Under the pieces are notes generated by a model. It worked only from the letters and a program-made list of their open reading frames with translations. It did no database searches and had not been told where the DNA came from. From NCBI RefSeq assembly GCF_002968285.2, contig NZ_CP134400.1:62001-126000 (forward strand): 64,000 bases of DNA, written 5' to 3'. How positions within the stretch are numbered: position 1 is the stretch's first letter; each line of letters opens with the position of its first letter. Position numbers and translations under genes: made by a program. Below are positions 34,296-42,700 of this stretch, one piece after another. The DNA is from Mycobacterium sp. ITM-2016-00318. Lineage in GTDB: Bacteria; Actinomycetota; Actinomycetes; Mycobacteriales; Mycobacteriaceae.

Positions 34296-35093
34296 TCACG
34301 CCGCCACCATATGTGGCGTACGTCCGCGGCGGCGCACCAGCGCAACGGCGAAGGGCACCGCGATCGCGCCCATGAGCACGGCGCCGGTGATGGCCGACCC
34401 GGGCAGATCGAAGAAGACCGCATGACCCATCACCGAGGAGAAGTACACCCACAGATACAGCGCCGACGCGGGCGCCGACGGGACCTGCTCGCGCGGCAGC
34501 GCGCGGTCGAGGCTCGCCATGATGACCGTCGAAACCAGCAACCAGCCGAGGTAATTGGTCAGGGGGATGCCCGGTATCAGCGGCAGGCCCGGCGCGGGAT
34601 CGAACCACGTCCAGTGCCCCGCGGCCACCATCTGCGGGTCGAGGAACACGTCCCATGCGGTCAGTGCCGCCGCCCCGACGACCGCGACGGCCGGACCGCG
34701 CGCCACCAGCGTTCGGGCCACCACCAGCGCAGGCCAGGCCATCATCACCCAGGCCAGCGGCACGACCACCGGCACACCGAGCAGTTCGGGGCCGAGCGTG
34801 CCGGTGTAGGCGTAGTGCCCGAACGGTCGTCCCGTCGCCACGCCGACCGCCTCGGCGGCCAGCCCCCCTCCGCCGGCCACCGCGGTAAGGACGCCGGCGC
34901 CCGCAGGACCGTGCACCCGCGCGGCGTCGGCCACCGCGGCGACGAAGAACACCACCACGCTCGCCACCGTGACCTCGGTGCGCCAGCCTTCTGGCATCAG
35001 CGGGTAGGCGATCTGCACCCCGACCGCCGCCGCGACGAGCGTCCACACCACATAGGCGACGCGCAGCTGCGCAACGGGCACGGCGATCGCCAC
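34296..35093 (-). CDS. carotenoid 1,2-hydratase-like membrane protein (CruF family)
   Basis: A 265-residue protein with about seven transmembrane helices and the family motifs PFGHYAYTGTLGPELLGVPV and WDVFLDPQMVAAGHWTWF, conserved in the DUF422/CruF carotenoid biosynthesis family. These proteins hydrate the C1'-C2' double bond of acyclic psi-ends, giving a hydroxyl group for glycosylation. GTG 35093 has GGAGG 8 nt upstream. Upstream in-frame codons extend to 35270 but would run into the divergent glycosyltransferase gene, so they are unlikely. Confidence 0.83.
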   Translation of the reverse strand: MAIAVPVAQLRVAYVVWTLVAAAVGVQIAYPLMPEGWRTEVTVASVVVFFVAAVADAARVHGPAGAGVLTAVAGGGGLAAEAVGVATGRPFGHYAYTGTLGPELLGVPVVVPLAWVMMAWPALVVARTLVARGPAVAVVGAAALTAWDVFLDPQMVAAGHWTWFDPAPGLPLIPGIPLTNYLGWLLVSTVIMASLDRALPREQVPSAPASALYLWVYFSSVMGHAVFFDLPGSAITGAVLMGAIAVPFAVALVRRRGRTPHMVAA

Positions 35094-35178
35094 GCGCACT
35101 ACCTCCGCAGTTCTCCAAACCCGGTGCTGCCACCCGGTGGGCTGCCTTGCCCCGGTACGACTTCGTAGAGTTTCCAAG

Positions 35179-36297
35179 GTGCCCGATACGCGCCTCGACA
35201 AAACGCTGCGCGCGCTCGTCGTCACGGGTTCGTCACTTGCTTGCCTCGGCACGGCCCACCAGCTGATCAATCAGCGCGTGCTCCGCCGGCCGCCCGCCGA
35301 TCCACCGCAGGTGTCCGCTGCGGTGTCGATTCTGGTGCCCGCCCGCGACGAAGCGCACCGCATCGCGCCGACGATCCGGTCGATGCTCGCGCAGCAGGGG
35401 TTGTCCGACGCCGAGATCCTGGTGCTCGACGACGGTTCGACCGACGGCACCGCCCACGCCGTCCGGGTTGCGGCCGCGTCGGATCCGCGCCTGACCGTGC
35501 TGACCGGGACCCCGCCGCCGCAAGGCTTCCTAGGTAAGCCGCACGCCTGCGCGCAACTGGCCGCCGCGGCGCGCGGTGAGGTGCTGGTGTTCGTCGACGC
35601 CGACGTCGTCCTCGAACCGGACGCCGTTGCGGCCGCCGTCGCGGTGCTGCGCGGGCCGCAGCCACTGGACCTGCTGTCGCCGTGGCCGCGCCAGATTGTC
35701 GCGGGATGGTCGGGTCGTCTGATCCAACCGCTGTTGGCGTGGTCGTGGCTCACCACCCTGCCGCTCCGCCTGGCCGAGCGTTCGCGTCGGCCCTCGATGG
35801 CGGCGGCCAACGGCCAGTTCCTGCTGATCGAGGCCGCCGCGCTGGCACGGGCCGGGGGCTGGCAGGCGGTGGCGGGCGCCGTGCTCGACGACATCGGCAT
35901 GGCCCGCGCGATTCGGGCGTCCGGCGGCCGCACCGGTATCGCCGACGGTTCGGCGTTGGCGACGTGCCGGATGTACGCGAGCGGGCGGGAACTACGCGAG
36001 GGGTATCGCAAGTCGCTGTGGGCGGCGTTCGGGTCACCGGCGGGTGCGCTGGCGGTGGCGGCGGCGCTCGCGGTCGTTTACGTGCTGCCCGCGGCCGCCG
36101 CGCTGACCGGTTCGCGGGTCGGCGCGCTTGGCTACGCAGCCGCCGTCGTCGGGCGCGTTTTGGTGACCCGGTGGGGCGGCAGGCCGGTCGACGCCCTCGC
36201 GCATCCGCTTTCGGTGGTTGCCCTGCTGACCTTGTTGGCGTCGTCGTGGGCGGGCCGGACGCGGGGCTCGCTGCGCTGGAAGGGCCGGGCGGTATGA
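35179..36297 (+). CDS. family 2 glycosyltransferase (CruG-like)
   Basis: A 372-residue GT2 enzyme. The nucleotide-binding region SAAVSILVPARDEAHRIAPTI includes the typical ARDE motif, then LVLDDGSTDGTA, then DxD in VDADVVLE, and QFLLIE plus DDIGMARAIR in the acceptor region. Two or three C-terminal helices anchor it in the membrane. Next to CruF and a desaturase it most likely transfers a sugar to the hydroxyl group of a carotenoid. GTG at 35179 lies 8 nt after TAGAGT (35166-35171), so a leaderless mRNA is possible. Confidence 0.82.
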   Translation: MPDTRLDKTLRALVVTGSSLACLGTAHQLINQRVLRRPPADPPQVSAAVSILVPARDEAHRIAPTIRSMLAQQGLSDAEILVLDDGSTDGTAHAVRVAAASDPRLTVLTGTPPPQGFLGKPHACAQLAAAARGEVLVFVDADVVLEPDAVAAAVAVLRGPQPLDLLSPWPRQIVAGWSGRLIQPLLAWSWLTTLPLRLAERSRRPSMAAANGQFLLIEAAALARAGGWQAVAGAVLDDIGMARAIRASGGRTGIADGSALATCRMYASGRELREGYRKSLWAAFGSPAGALAVAAALAVVYVLPAAAALTGSRVGALGYAAAVVGRVLVTRWGGRPVDALAHPLSVVALLTLLASSWAGRTRGSLRWKGRAV

Positions 36298-37838
36298 GCC
36301 GGATCGTCGTGATCGGCGCGGGCCTCGGCGGCCTCGCCGCAGCGGCCCGGCTGGCCGCTGCCGGGCATCGCGTCACCGTGTTCGACCGCGCAACCCCCGT
36401 CGGCGGCAAGCTGGGCGTCCTCGAGCGCGACGGTTTCACGTTCGACACCGGTCCCTCGCTTGTGACGTTGCCCGACGAGTTGACCCGGCTGTTCGGCGAC
36501 ACCGGTGGGCCGGCCGACCTGGCCCTGACGCCCGTCGACCCGGCGTGCGCCTACGTGTTCGCCGATGGCACCGAAGTGGCGTTTCCGCACGACGCCGCGG
36601 CCGTTCCCGCCGCACTCGACGAGGCGCTCGGGGTCGGCGCGGGAGAGCCGTGGCGCCTGTTGCACGATCGATCGCGACGGGTGTGGGAGCTGGTCGGCGA
36701 GCCAGTGCTGCGCCGGCCCGTCACACTCGCCGCACTGGCCCGGATGAGCCTGCGTCCCGCGGACCTGCGGGCGGTGGCCCCGTGGCGGACCCTCGACACC
36801 CTTGGCAGGCAGATGTTCGCCGACCCGCGAATGCGCATGTGGCTCAACAGGTATGCGACGTACTCGGGTTCCGATCCGCGCCGCATCCCTGCGGTCTTGG
36901 CGGTGACGAGCTTCGTCGAGCAGGAATTCGGCGCGTGGTACGTGCCGGGCGGATTGCGGCGCATCGTCGATGCCGTCGCGGCACGCTGCCGAGAACTCGG
37001 CGCCGAGATCCACACCGGTTCGGCCGTCGACGGGGTTCTGGTGTCCGGCGGTCGCGCCAGCGGCGTGCGCGTCGGCGGTCGCGAGTTCGCGGCCGACGCG
37101 GTGGTCAGCAATGCCGACGCCGCCGCCCTCTACGGCCAGCTGCTGCCCGCGGGCGCAACGCGGGCCGGCGGGCGCCGACTGCGACGCAGCCCGCGCTCGA
37201 TGGCCGGGTTCGTGCTGCTTCTCGGGTTGTCGGGGCGCAGGCCAGGAGTGGCCCACAGGGTGTACTTCCCGCGCGACTACGACGCCGAGTTCGACGCCGT
37301 CTTCGGACGCCGGCCGCAGCCCGTCGCCGATCCGACGGTCTACGTGCACGCCCCCGACGACCCGGCGCAGCGTCCCGACGACGACTCCGAGGGCTGGTTC
37401 GTGATGGTCAACGCCCCGTCACACGATCCAGGCCTTGGCGTCGACTGGGACGAACCCGGCCTTCGCGAGCGCTATGCCGGACACGTCCTTGACGTGCTGG
37501 CCGGGCGCGGCGCCGACGTCCGCGACCGCATCCGCTTCGTCGAGACGATCACCCCCGCCGATCTCGAGCGTCGCACCGGCTCACCGGGTGGCGCGATCTA
37601 CGGCACGGCCTCACACGGACCGAGGGCCGCGCTGCGCAGGCCGGCCAACCGCAGCCCGCTGCCCGGGCTGTACCTCGTCGGCGGTTCGGCTCATCCCGGT
37701 GGCGGCATTCCCCTGGTGTTGATGTCCGCCGAGATCGTCGCCGGGCTCATCGGCCCGGCGGAAACGTCGGCGGGATCGAGCGCCGGATCCCGCGGACGAG
37801 TTGGGCCAGCCCGACCACCCCGACGACGGTCCAGATGA
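36294..37838 (+). CDS. carotenoid desaturase of CrtI/CrtD type
   Basis: A 514-residue FAD enzyme. The Rossmann region MSRIVVIGAGLGGLAAAARL is followed by FDTGPSLVTLPDEL, then FVEQEFGAWYVPGGLRRIVDAVA and a C-terminal GLYLVGGSAHPGGGIPLVLMSAEIVA. This is the phytoene desaturase superfamily signature. Next to CruF and CruG it is more likely a CrtD-type 3,4-desaturase than the pathway CrtI. ATG overlaps the previous stop (ATGA). Its last 92 nt overlap the convergent CDP-alcohol phosphatidyltransferase gene. Confidence 0.86.
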   Translation: MSRIVVIGAGLGGLAAAARLAAAGHRVTVFDRATPVGGKLGVLERDGFTFDTGPSLVTLPDELTRLFGDTGGPADLALTPVDPACAYVFADGTEVAFPHDAAAVPAALDEALGVGAGEPWRLLHDRSRRVWELVGEPVLRRPVTLAALARMSLRPADLRAVAPWRTLDTLGRQMFADPRMRMWLNRYATYSGSDPRRIPAVLAVTSFVEQEFGAWYVPGGLRRIVDAVAARCRELGAEIHTGSAVDGVLVSGGRASGVRVGGREFAADAVVSNADAAALYGQLLPAGATRAGGRRLRRSPRSMAGFVLLLGLSGRRPGVAHRVYFPRDYDAEFDAVFGRRPQPVADPTVYVHAPDDPAQRPDDDSEGWFVMVNAPSHDPGLGVDWDEPGLRERYAGHVLDVLAGRGADVRDRIRFVETITPADLERRTGSPGGAIYGTASHGPRAALRRPANRSPLPGLYLVGGSAHPGGGIPLVLMSAEIVAGLIGPAETSAGSSAGSRGRVGPARPPRRRSR

Positions 37839-38436
37839 TGGCCATCATGGCCGCCCATCCCCAGCCGAGGCCGGGCACGCCCGCCGGGAACACCGCCGAA
37901 CCTACCGCCGCGACGCCGACCAGGATCAGCCGCGTCGGTCGTTCCGCCACGGTGACGGCGCCGACGCCGGGCATACCGACCGACTGCGCGCGGGCGCGCA
38001 GATACTCCAGCAGCATCAGCAGCGCGATTGCCGCCAGCACCAACGGCGGCGGCGCGCCGAGCGCCAGCAGACACGCCCCGAGCAGCAGGTCGCCGAGGCG
38101 GTCGGCGACGGAGTCGACCACCGCGCCCCATGGTCTGGCCCGGCCGGTCGCCAGCGCGACGGCGCCGTCGAGCCCGTCCAGCACCCCGCCGACCACGATC
38201 AGCAGCACGCTGACCGCGGGCCAACCGGGCCCCGCTATCGCGGCCCACGCCCCGGCCAGAGCAATGACCCCGGCGGCGGAAAGCACGTCGGGCGGAATGT
38301 GCGCGACCGGACCGCCGGCGAGGATCCGCACCATGGAAAGCCATCCACGCACCAGGCGGGACGGCTGTATCCCGCCGTGCAGCGACGACCACCCCGCATC
38401 ACCGGCGCCGCCGCCGGTTGAGCCGTCCGACGTCAT
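37747..38436 (-). CDS. CDP-alcohol phosphatidyltransferase
   Basis: A 229-residue polytopic enzyme of the CDP-OH-P family. The motif reads DGLDGAVALATGRARPWGAVVDSVADRLGD, shown as DGLDGAVAL followed eight residues later by GAVVDSVAD. The D-x-x-D-G-x-x-A residues and the G-x-x-x-D-x-x-x-D are present, but the arginine of the usual A-R step is leucine. It condenses a CDP-activated lipid with an alcohol; the alcohol is unknown. The gene is not adjacent to other phospholipid genes; it converges on the carotenoid desaturase with a 92-nt overlap. Confidence 0.83.
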   Translation of the reverse strand: MTSDGSTGGGAGDAGWSSLHGGIQPSRLVRGWLSMVRILAGGPVAHIPPDVLSAAGVIALAGAWAAIAGPGWPAVSVLLIVVGGVLDGLDGAVALATGRARPWGAVVDSVADRLGDLLLGACLLALGAPPPLVLAAIALLMLLEYLRARAQSVGMPGVGAVTVAERPTRLILVGVAAVGSAVFPAGVPGLGWGWAAMMAIIWTVVGVVGLAQLVRGIRRSIPPTFPPGR

Positions 38437-38481
38437 GCCGCCAGCCTGCCAGTGCCGTCACCGGAGCGAGTGGGTAGTGCG

Positions 38482-39282
38482 ATGAGCATGTTGCAGAAAT
38501 TGACGGCGGGGGCGCGTCGAACATTCCCGGGCACCGATCTGGCGTTGTGGGCGGCCGGTGCGACGTACTTCGGCGTGATCGGGTTGGTTTCGCTGGCGCT
38601 GACCTCGTTGTGGGCGGTCGGCGCGCTGGTGGGTCACAACACCGTCGTCGAAGCCATGGATGCGGCGATCGCCGGGTTACCCGGCGGGCACGGAACGCCG
38701 GAGGCGCTGCGCACGCTGACGTCGGTGGCGCTGTCCATGTCGTGGCTGCAGGCACTTGTCGTGCTGTTCCCCGCGAGCCTGTACGGCGAGGGCCTGCGCA
38801 GAGCCTTCGTCCAGATGTCCGCGGCACGCGACACCCTGACCGGCTGGCGCGGTCGGGCGGGTCTCATCGGCGTTGCGGCCGTCGCCCCGTTCTTGGTGCT
38901 TGCGGTGCTCGCCACAGCGCCCTACGTCGGCCCGTTGTACGCCGGGGATGGCTGGTCGCTCGTCTGGGGGGTGGTGGTCGCATTCCACATCGTGTGGCTC
39001 GCGGTGTCCACCGCGCTGCTGGGAGTCTTCGCGCTCATCGGTCCGGGCCGCATCGGCTGGAAAGCGTTGTGCATCGGTGCTTTCGGCACGGGCGCGATCG
39101 TGGCCGGCTTCCTCCAGGGGTTCCTGCTGTTTCTCGCGATCCCGATCCCGTGGTCGGCTCCGTTCGGGGGCCTGCCCATCATCGGCGCGGTGTCGGCGCT
39201 CGCGCTGTGGCTCTACGTGCTGCACATCCTGGTGCTGTGCGGGTTCCGGGTCACCGTGGTGCTCGACGAGCTGCGACGCTGA
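38482..39282 (+). CDS. YihY/BrkB family membrane protein
   Basis: A 266-residue protein with six predicted transmembrane helices. The N-terminal region FPGTDLALWAAGATYFGVIGLVSLALTSL, the GEGLRRAFVQMS loop and the G-L-P-I-I-G-A-V segment are typical of YihY/BrkB proteins, once called ribonuclease BN and now of unknown transport function. The ATG at 38482 is followed by a second in-frame ATG 6 nt on. No other gene overlaps it. Confidence 0.82.
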   Translation: MSMLQKLTAGARRTFPGTDLALWAAGATYFGVIGLVSLALTSLWAVGALVGHNTVVEAMDAAIAGLPGGHGTPEALRTLTSVALSMSWLQALVVLFPASLYGEGLRRAFVQMSAARDTLTGWRGRAGLIGVAAVAPFLVLAVLATAPYVGPLYAGDGWSLVWGVVVAFHIVWLAVSTALLGVFALIGPGRIGWKALCIGAFGTGAIVAGFLQGFLLFLAIPIPWSAPFGGLPIIGAVSALALWLYVLHILVLCGFRVTVVLDELRR

Positions 39283-39359
39283 GAACTCGCTGAGACGGCC
39301 AAAGCCCGCTCGGCCCAACCACTTTCCGCCCGTGACGGGCCAGTTCATCAATGGCGTGT

Positions 39360-39374
39360 ATAACGCCGAGTTAT
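39360..39374. promoter_or_regulatory. inverted repeat upstream of the P-type ATPase operon
   Basis: ATAAC-GCCGA-GTTAT is a perfect 5+5 inverted repeat 39 nt before the ATG at 39413, followed by GGGTAATTGACC. It lies in the 130-nt spacer before the EWPV protein/P-type ATPase operon. It could be an operator for a metal or stress regulator. No clear -10/-35 pair was identified. Confidence 0.35.
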
Positions 39375-39412
39375 GGGTAATTGACCAAAGGGATAACGCG
39401 AGGAGTTCGATC

Positions 39413-39799
39413 ATGAACATCGTCTCGGGCGCTGTCCGTGTCGTCACCAAAACAGCGGACGCCACCACGGCGGCGGCCGGAGCGGTGGGCGGCGCGGCAA
39501 TCAACGGTGTGGTCGGGGGCATCCAGGGCACGGCCGCCGGACTGCGCAATGGCTTGAGCAACGGCAGCCAGTCGCCAGCTGCCGCGGCCCTGACGCTGGC
39601 GGCGGTCGGCACCGCAGGGCTGGTGGAGTGGCCGGTTGTGCTCGCGGTCGGCGGCACGGCACTTGTCGTGCATCAGCTGAACCAGCGGTCCGGCGAAGGC
39701 GAAACCGCAGTGGAGCGCGCGACTACGGCGAAGCCCGCGAAGGCATCGAAGGCGTCGAAGCGCGCCCCGGCGAGGTCACGCCGGACCGCCGCTAAGTGA
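39413..39799 (+). CDS. small membrane protein with EWPV helix, upstream of P-type ATPase
   Basis: A 128-residue protein with a Gly/Ala/Thr-rich N-terminus, a hydrophobic segment at about 56-86 (AAVGTAGLVEWPVVLAVGG), and a strongly basic C-terminal tail ([15 protein letters not shown]). Its TM motif VEWPVVL recurs in the protein encoded after the ATPase (EIIEWPVALVLG). The stop overlaps the ATPase start (GTGA). The basic tail could interact with nucleotides or lipid headgroups. GAGG precedes the ATG by 9 nt. Function unknown, likely a small partner of the ATPase. Confidence 0.72.
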   Translation: MNIVSGAVRVVTKTADATTAAAGAVGGAAINGVVGGIQGTAAGLRNGLSNGSQSPAAAALTLAAVGTAGLVEWPVVLAVGGTALVVHQLNQRSGEGETAVERATTAKPAKASKASKRAPARSRRTAAK

Positions 39800-42700
39800 A
39801 GCCCCCGTTCTCAGCACTGGTCGTCCGCGCGTCGACCATGGCCGTCGCGCCTGTCGCCGTCGGCCTGGCGGTTACGGCCACCGCAGTCGAAACGGGGCTG
39901 CGAATCGGCTCTTCGCCTGCGCGCGCAGCGGCACGGATCGCTAACCGGGAGTCGCTGGAGTTCACGCTGAGCGTGGCGAGGGAACTCATTGGCGGCGCGC
40001 CGAGCAGGCGGTGTTGGACGGGTCGCGACCGCTGCTGGATCGAGGTTCGCGGCCTGCATTCCGATGACGGCAGCCGAGTCGGCACGGCGATACTGCGTGC
40101 TCTGCGGTCGACCGACGGCGTGGCTTCGGCTCAGCTCAACTATCCGCTGAGCCGGGTCGTCGTGGAACTCGACGAGCCCGGCCCGGCCATTGCCGATCTC
40201 TGTGACCTCGTCGCGGAGGCGGAAGCATGGGTTCTGCTATACGACGGCCCGGAGTTCGCCGCGCCCACCAATCTGCCCGCCGACGGTGTGGTGCTGGCCG
40301 GCAAGCTGATCGCGACCGCGGCCAACGGCGTCGGTCTCTGCCTGGCGACTGCGGGCCGGGTGTTCATGTGGCCCAGCCTTACTGCCGGCCTTTCGGCGGC
40401 GGTGACCCTGGTCGACTATCAACCGAAGCTGCGCGAAGCGGTCGAGGCGCGGCTCGGGCAGGACGCCGCCGACGCCGTTATCGCCGTCGCGGCCGCAACG
40501 GTGTACGCGATCACGCAAGCTCCCGCAACGGTGGCCGTGGAGTTAGTCCGCCACTTCGCCCAGATCGGTGAAGCCGTCGCCGCGGCCCGTGCCTGGGAGG
40601 CCTACGAACCCGAGTTGGCCGCCGGTGCGCAGTGCATCGACGCGGTTCCGAAAAGGCAGCGGCCGTGCCCGATGCCGCCAGGGATGGTCGAGAGGCACGC
40701 GGCGCGCAGCGGCGCCGCTCAAGGTCTGGCGGCGCTGGCTGTCGGGCTGCTGACGCGCAATCCGAATGCGGCGGCGACCGCGGCCGTCGTAGCCGCGCCC
40801 AAGGCGGCGCGCAACGCCAGGGAGGCGTTCGCGAGCACCCTAGGCAGAGGACTCGCCGACGAGCACGGCGTGCTGCCGCTGCGGTCAGCGGCGCTGCGCG
40901 TCCTCGATCGGGTCGACGCCGTCGTCGTCGACCCCCGTGTCCTGCTCATCGAAAACCTGCGGATAGGGCAGATGCGCGACGTCGCAGAGCGGGATCGGAG
41001 GGCGGCCTGGCAATGGGCACAGGACGCGTTGGAGCGGGGTGAACTCGATGCGGGTTGGCATCGCATACCGCCGGAACTGAAAGGCGGACGCACGAACGGC
41101 GCTCCGCGTGGCGAGGTGTTCGTGCGCAACACGCACCATCCGCTTGCGCACAGTGTGCTCGCCGAGATACGCCGCGCTGCCGTCGAGGTCGTCTCGGTCG
41201 ATGTGGATCTACTCGACGATCTGCGCTCCTCGTTCGACGAGTTGTGGCCTCATAAAGGGTATTTCGATGCGGCGCTGGCACGGGCCGTCGATGATCTTCA
41301 GCGGGACGGCAAGACCGTAGCCGTACTCGCGACGGGCGCGCCGCTCACGCTTAACGCGGCGGACGTCGCCGTCGGCCTGATCGAGTCGAACGGTGCGCCA
41401 CCGTGGCATGCCGACCTGCTGGTCGGCGATCTCGAGGGCATGTGGCGCATCCTGCATGCGCTGCCCGCCGCACGGAAGGCGAGTCGGCGTGGAGTCGAAC
41501 TCGCCACCAGCGGAACACTTCTGGGCGCACTGTTGATGATCCCCGGTGTCCGCGGCCGTGGGCCTGGCCCCGTGGTCGCCGGCGCAGGAGCAGGTCTGGC
41601 GACCGGCTATTCGCTTGCGCGCGGAGCGCTTCGCGGGAAGGCGCCGACCCCCGCCCCTGTGCAGGACTGGCATGCGATGTCACCCGATCGGGTGCGTACC
41701 GCGCTATCTCAGTCGAATAAGATTCCGTCCGTCGATCTTTCGCGATCAGCGGCAAGCAGGGCGAAGCACCGAGTCGGAACGGTCGGCGAATCGGTGCGCC
41801 GCCCTGTCGCGGAGTTCCTGACCGTGCTGCGCGGTGAGCTGTCCGATCCGCTGACCCCGGTGCTTGCGGTCGGCTCGGCGGCGAGCGCGCTGCTCGGGTC
41901 TCCTGTCGACGCCGTGCTCGTCGGCTCCGTGCTGACCGGCAACGCCCTGCTCGCTGCGACGCAGGGGGTCCGTGCCGAACGACTGCTGCGTCGCCTGCTC
42001 GCCGTCCAGGATCCGCCGGCCCGCCGGCTGGTCGACGGCAGGGCGCAAGACGTCGCGACCGCAGCGCTGCGACCGGGCGACGTGATCGAGGTGCGACCGG
42101 GGGAGGTGGTGCCCGCGGATGCCCGCATCGTGGAGGCAGGTGATCTCGAGGCCGATGAGTCGGCGCTCACCGGTGAGTCCCTGCCGGTGCCCAAGCAGGT
42201 CGATGCGACTCCGGGAGCGGTGCTGGCCGAGCGCAGCTGCATGCTGCACGCCGGCACGACGGTGGTGGCGGGCTCGGCGACCGCAATCGTGACGACGGTC
42301 GGAGCACAGACCCAGGTGCGCCGCGCCGCGGAGGTTCCGCGCACCGAGGGATCGACTGTGGGGCTGCAAACACAACTTCGCGACCTCACCAACCAAGCGC
42401 TGCCATTCGGCCTCGCCGGCGGCGCATTGGTGAGCGGCCTGAGTATGTTGCGGCTCTTCCCGCTTCGCCAGGCGGTGGCCAGCGGCGTGGCGGTGGCCGT
42501 TGCGGCGGTCCCGGAGGGCCTGCCCTTGGTCGCCACCCTGGCGCAGCAGGCATCGGCTCGGCGACTGACGCGTGCCGGAGCCCTTGTTCGAAGCCCACGC
42601 TCGGTCGAGGCGCTCGGCCGCATCGACGTCGTGTGTTTCGACAAGACCGGCACGCTCAGCGAGAACCGGCTGCGGGTCACCAGCGTCGAGACGGCACAAG

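Noticed and set aside
35093..35270. Longer CruF start at 35270
   Set aside because: It would overlap the glycosyltransferase start, and the added residues do not look like a membrane protein; GGAGG supports 35093.
36545..37492. Alternative plus-strand frame inside the desaturase gene
   Set aside because: Very Arg-rich, no domain; the desaturase frame covers it with clear FAD motifs.
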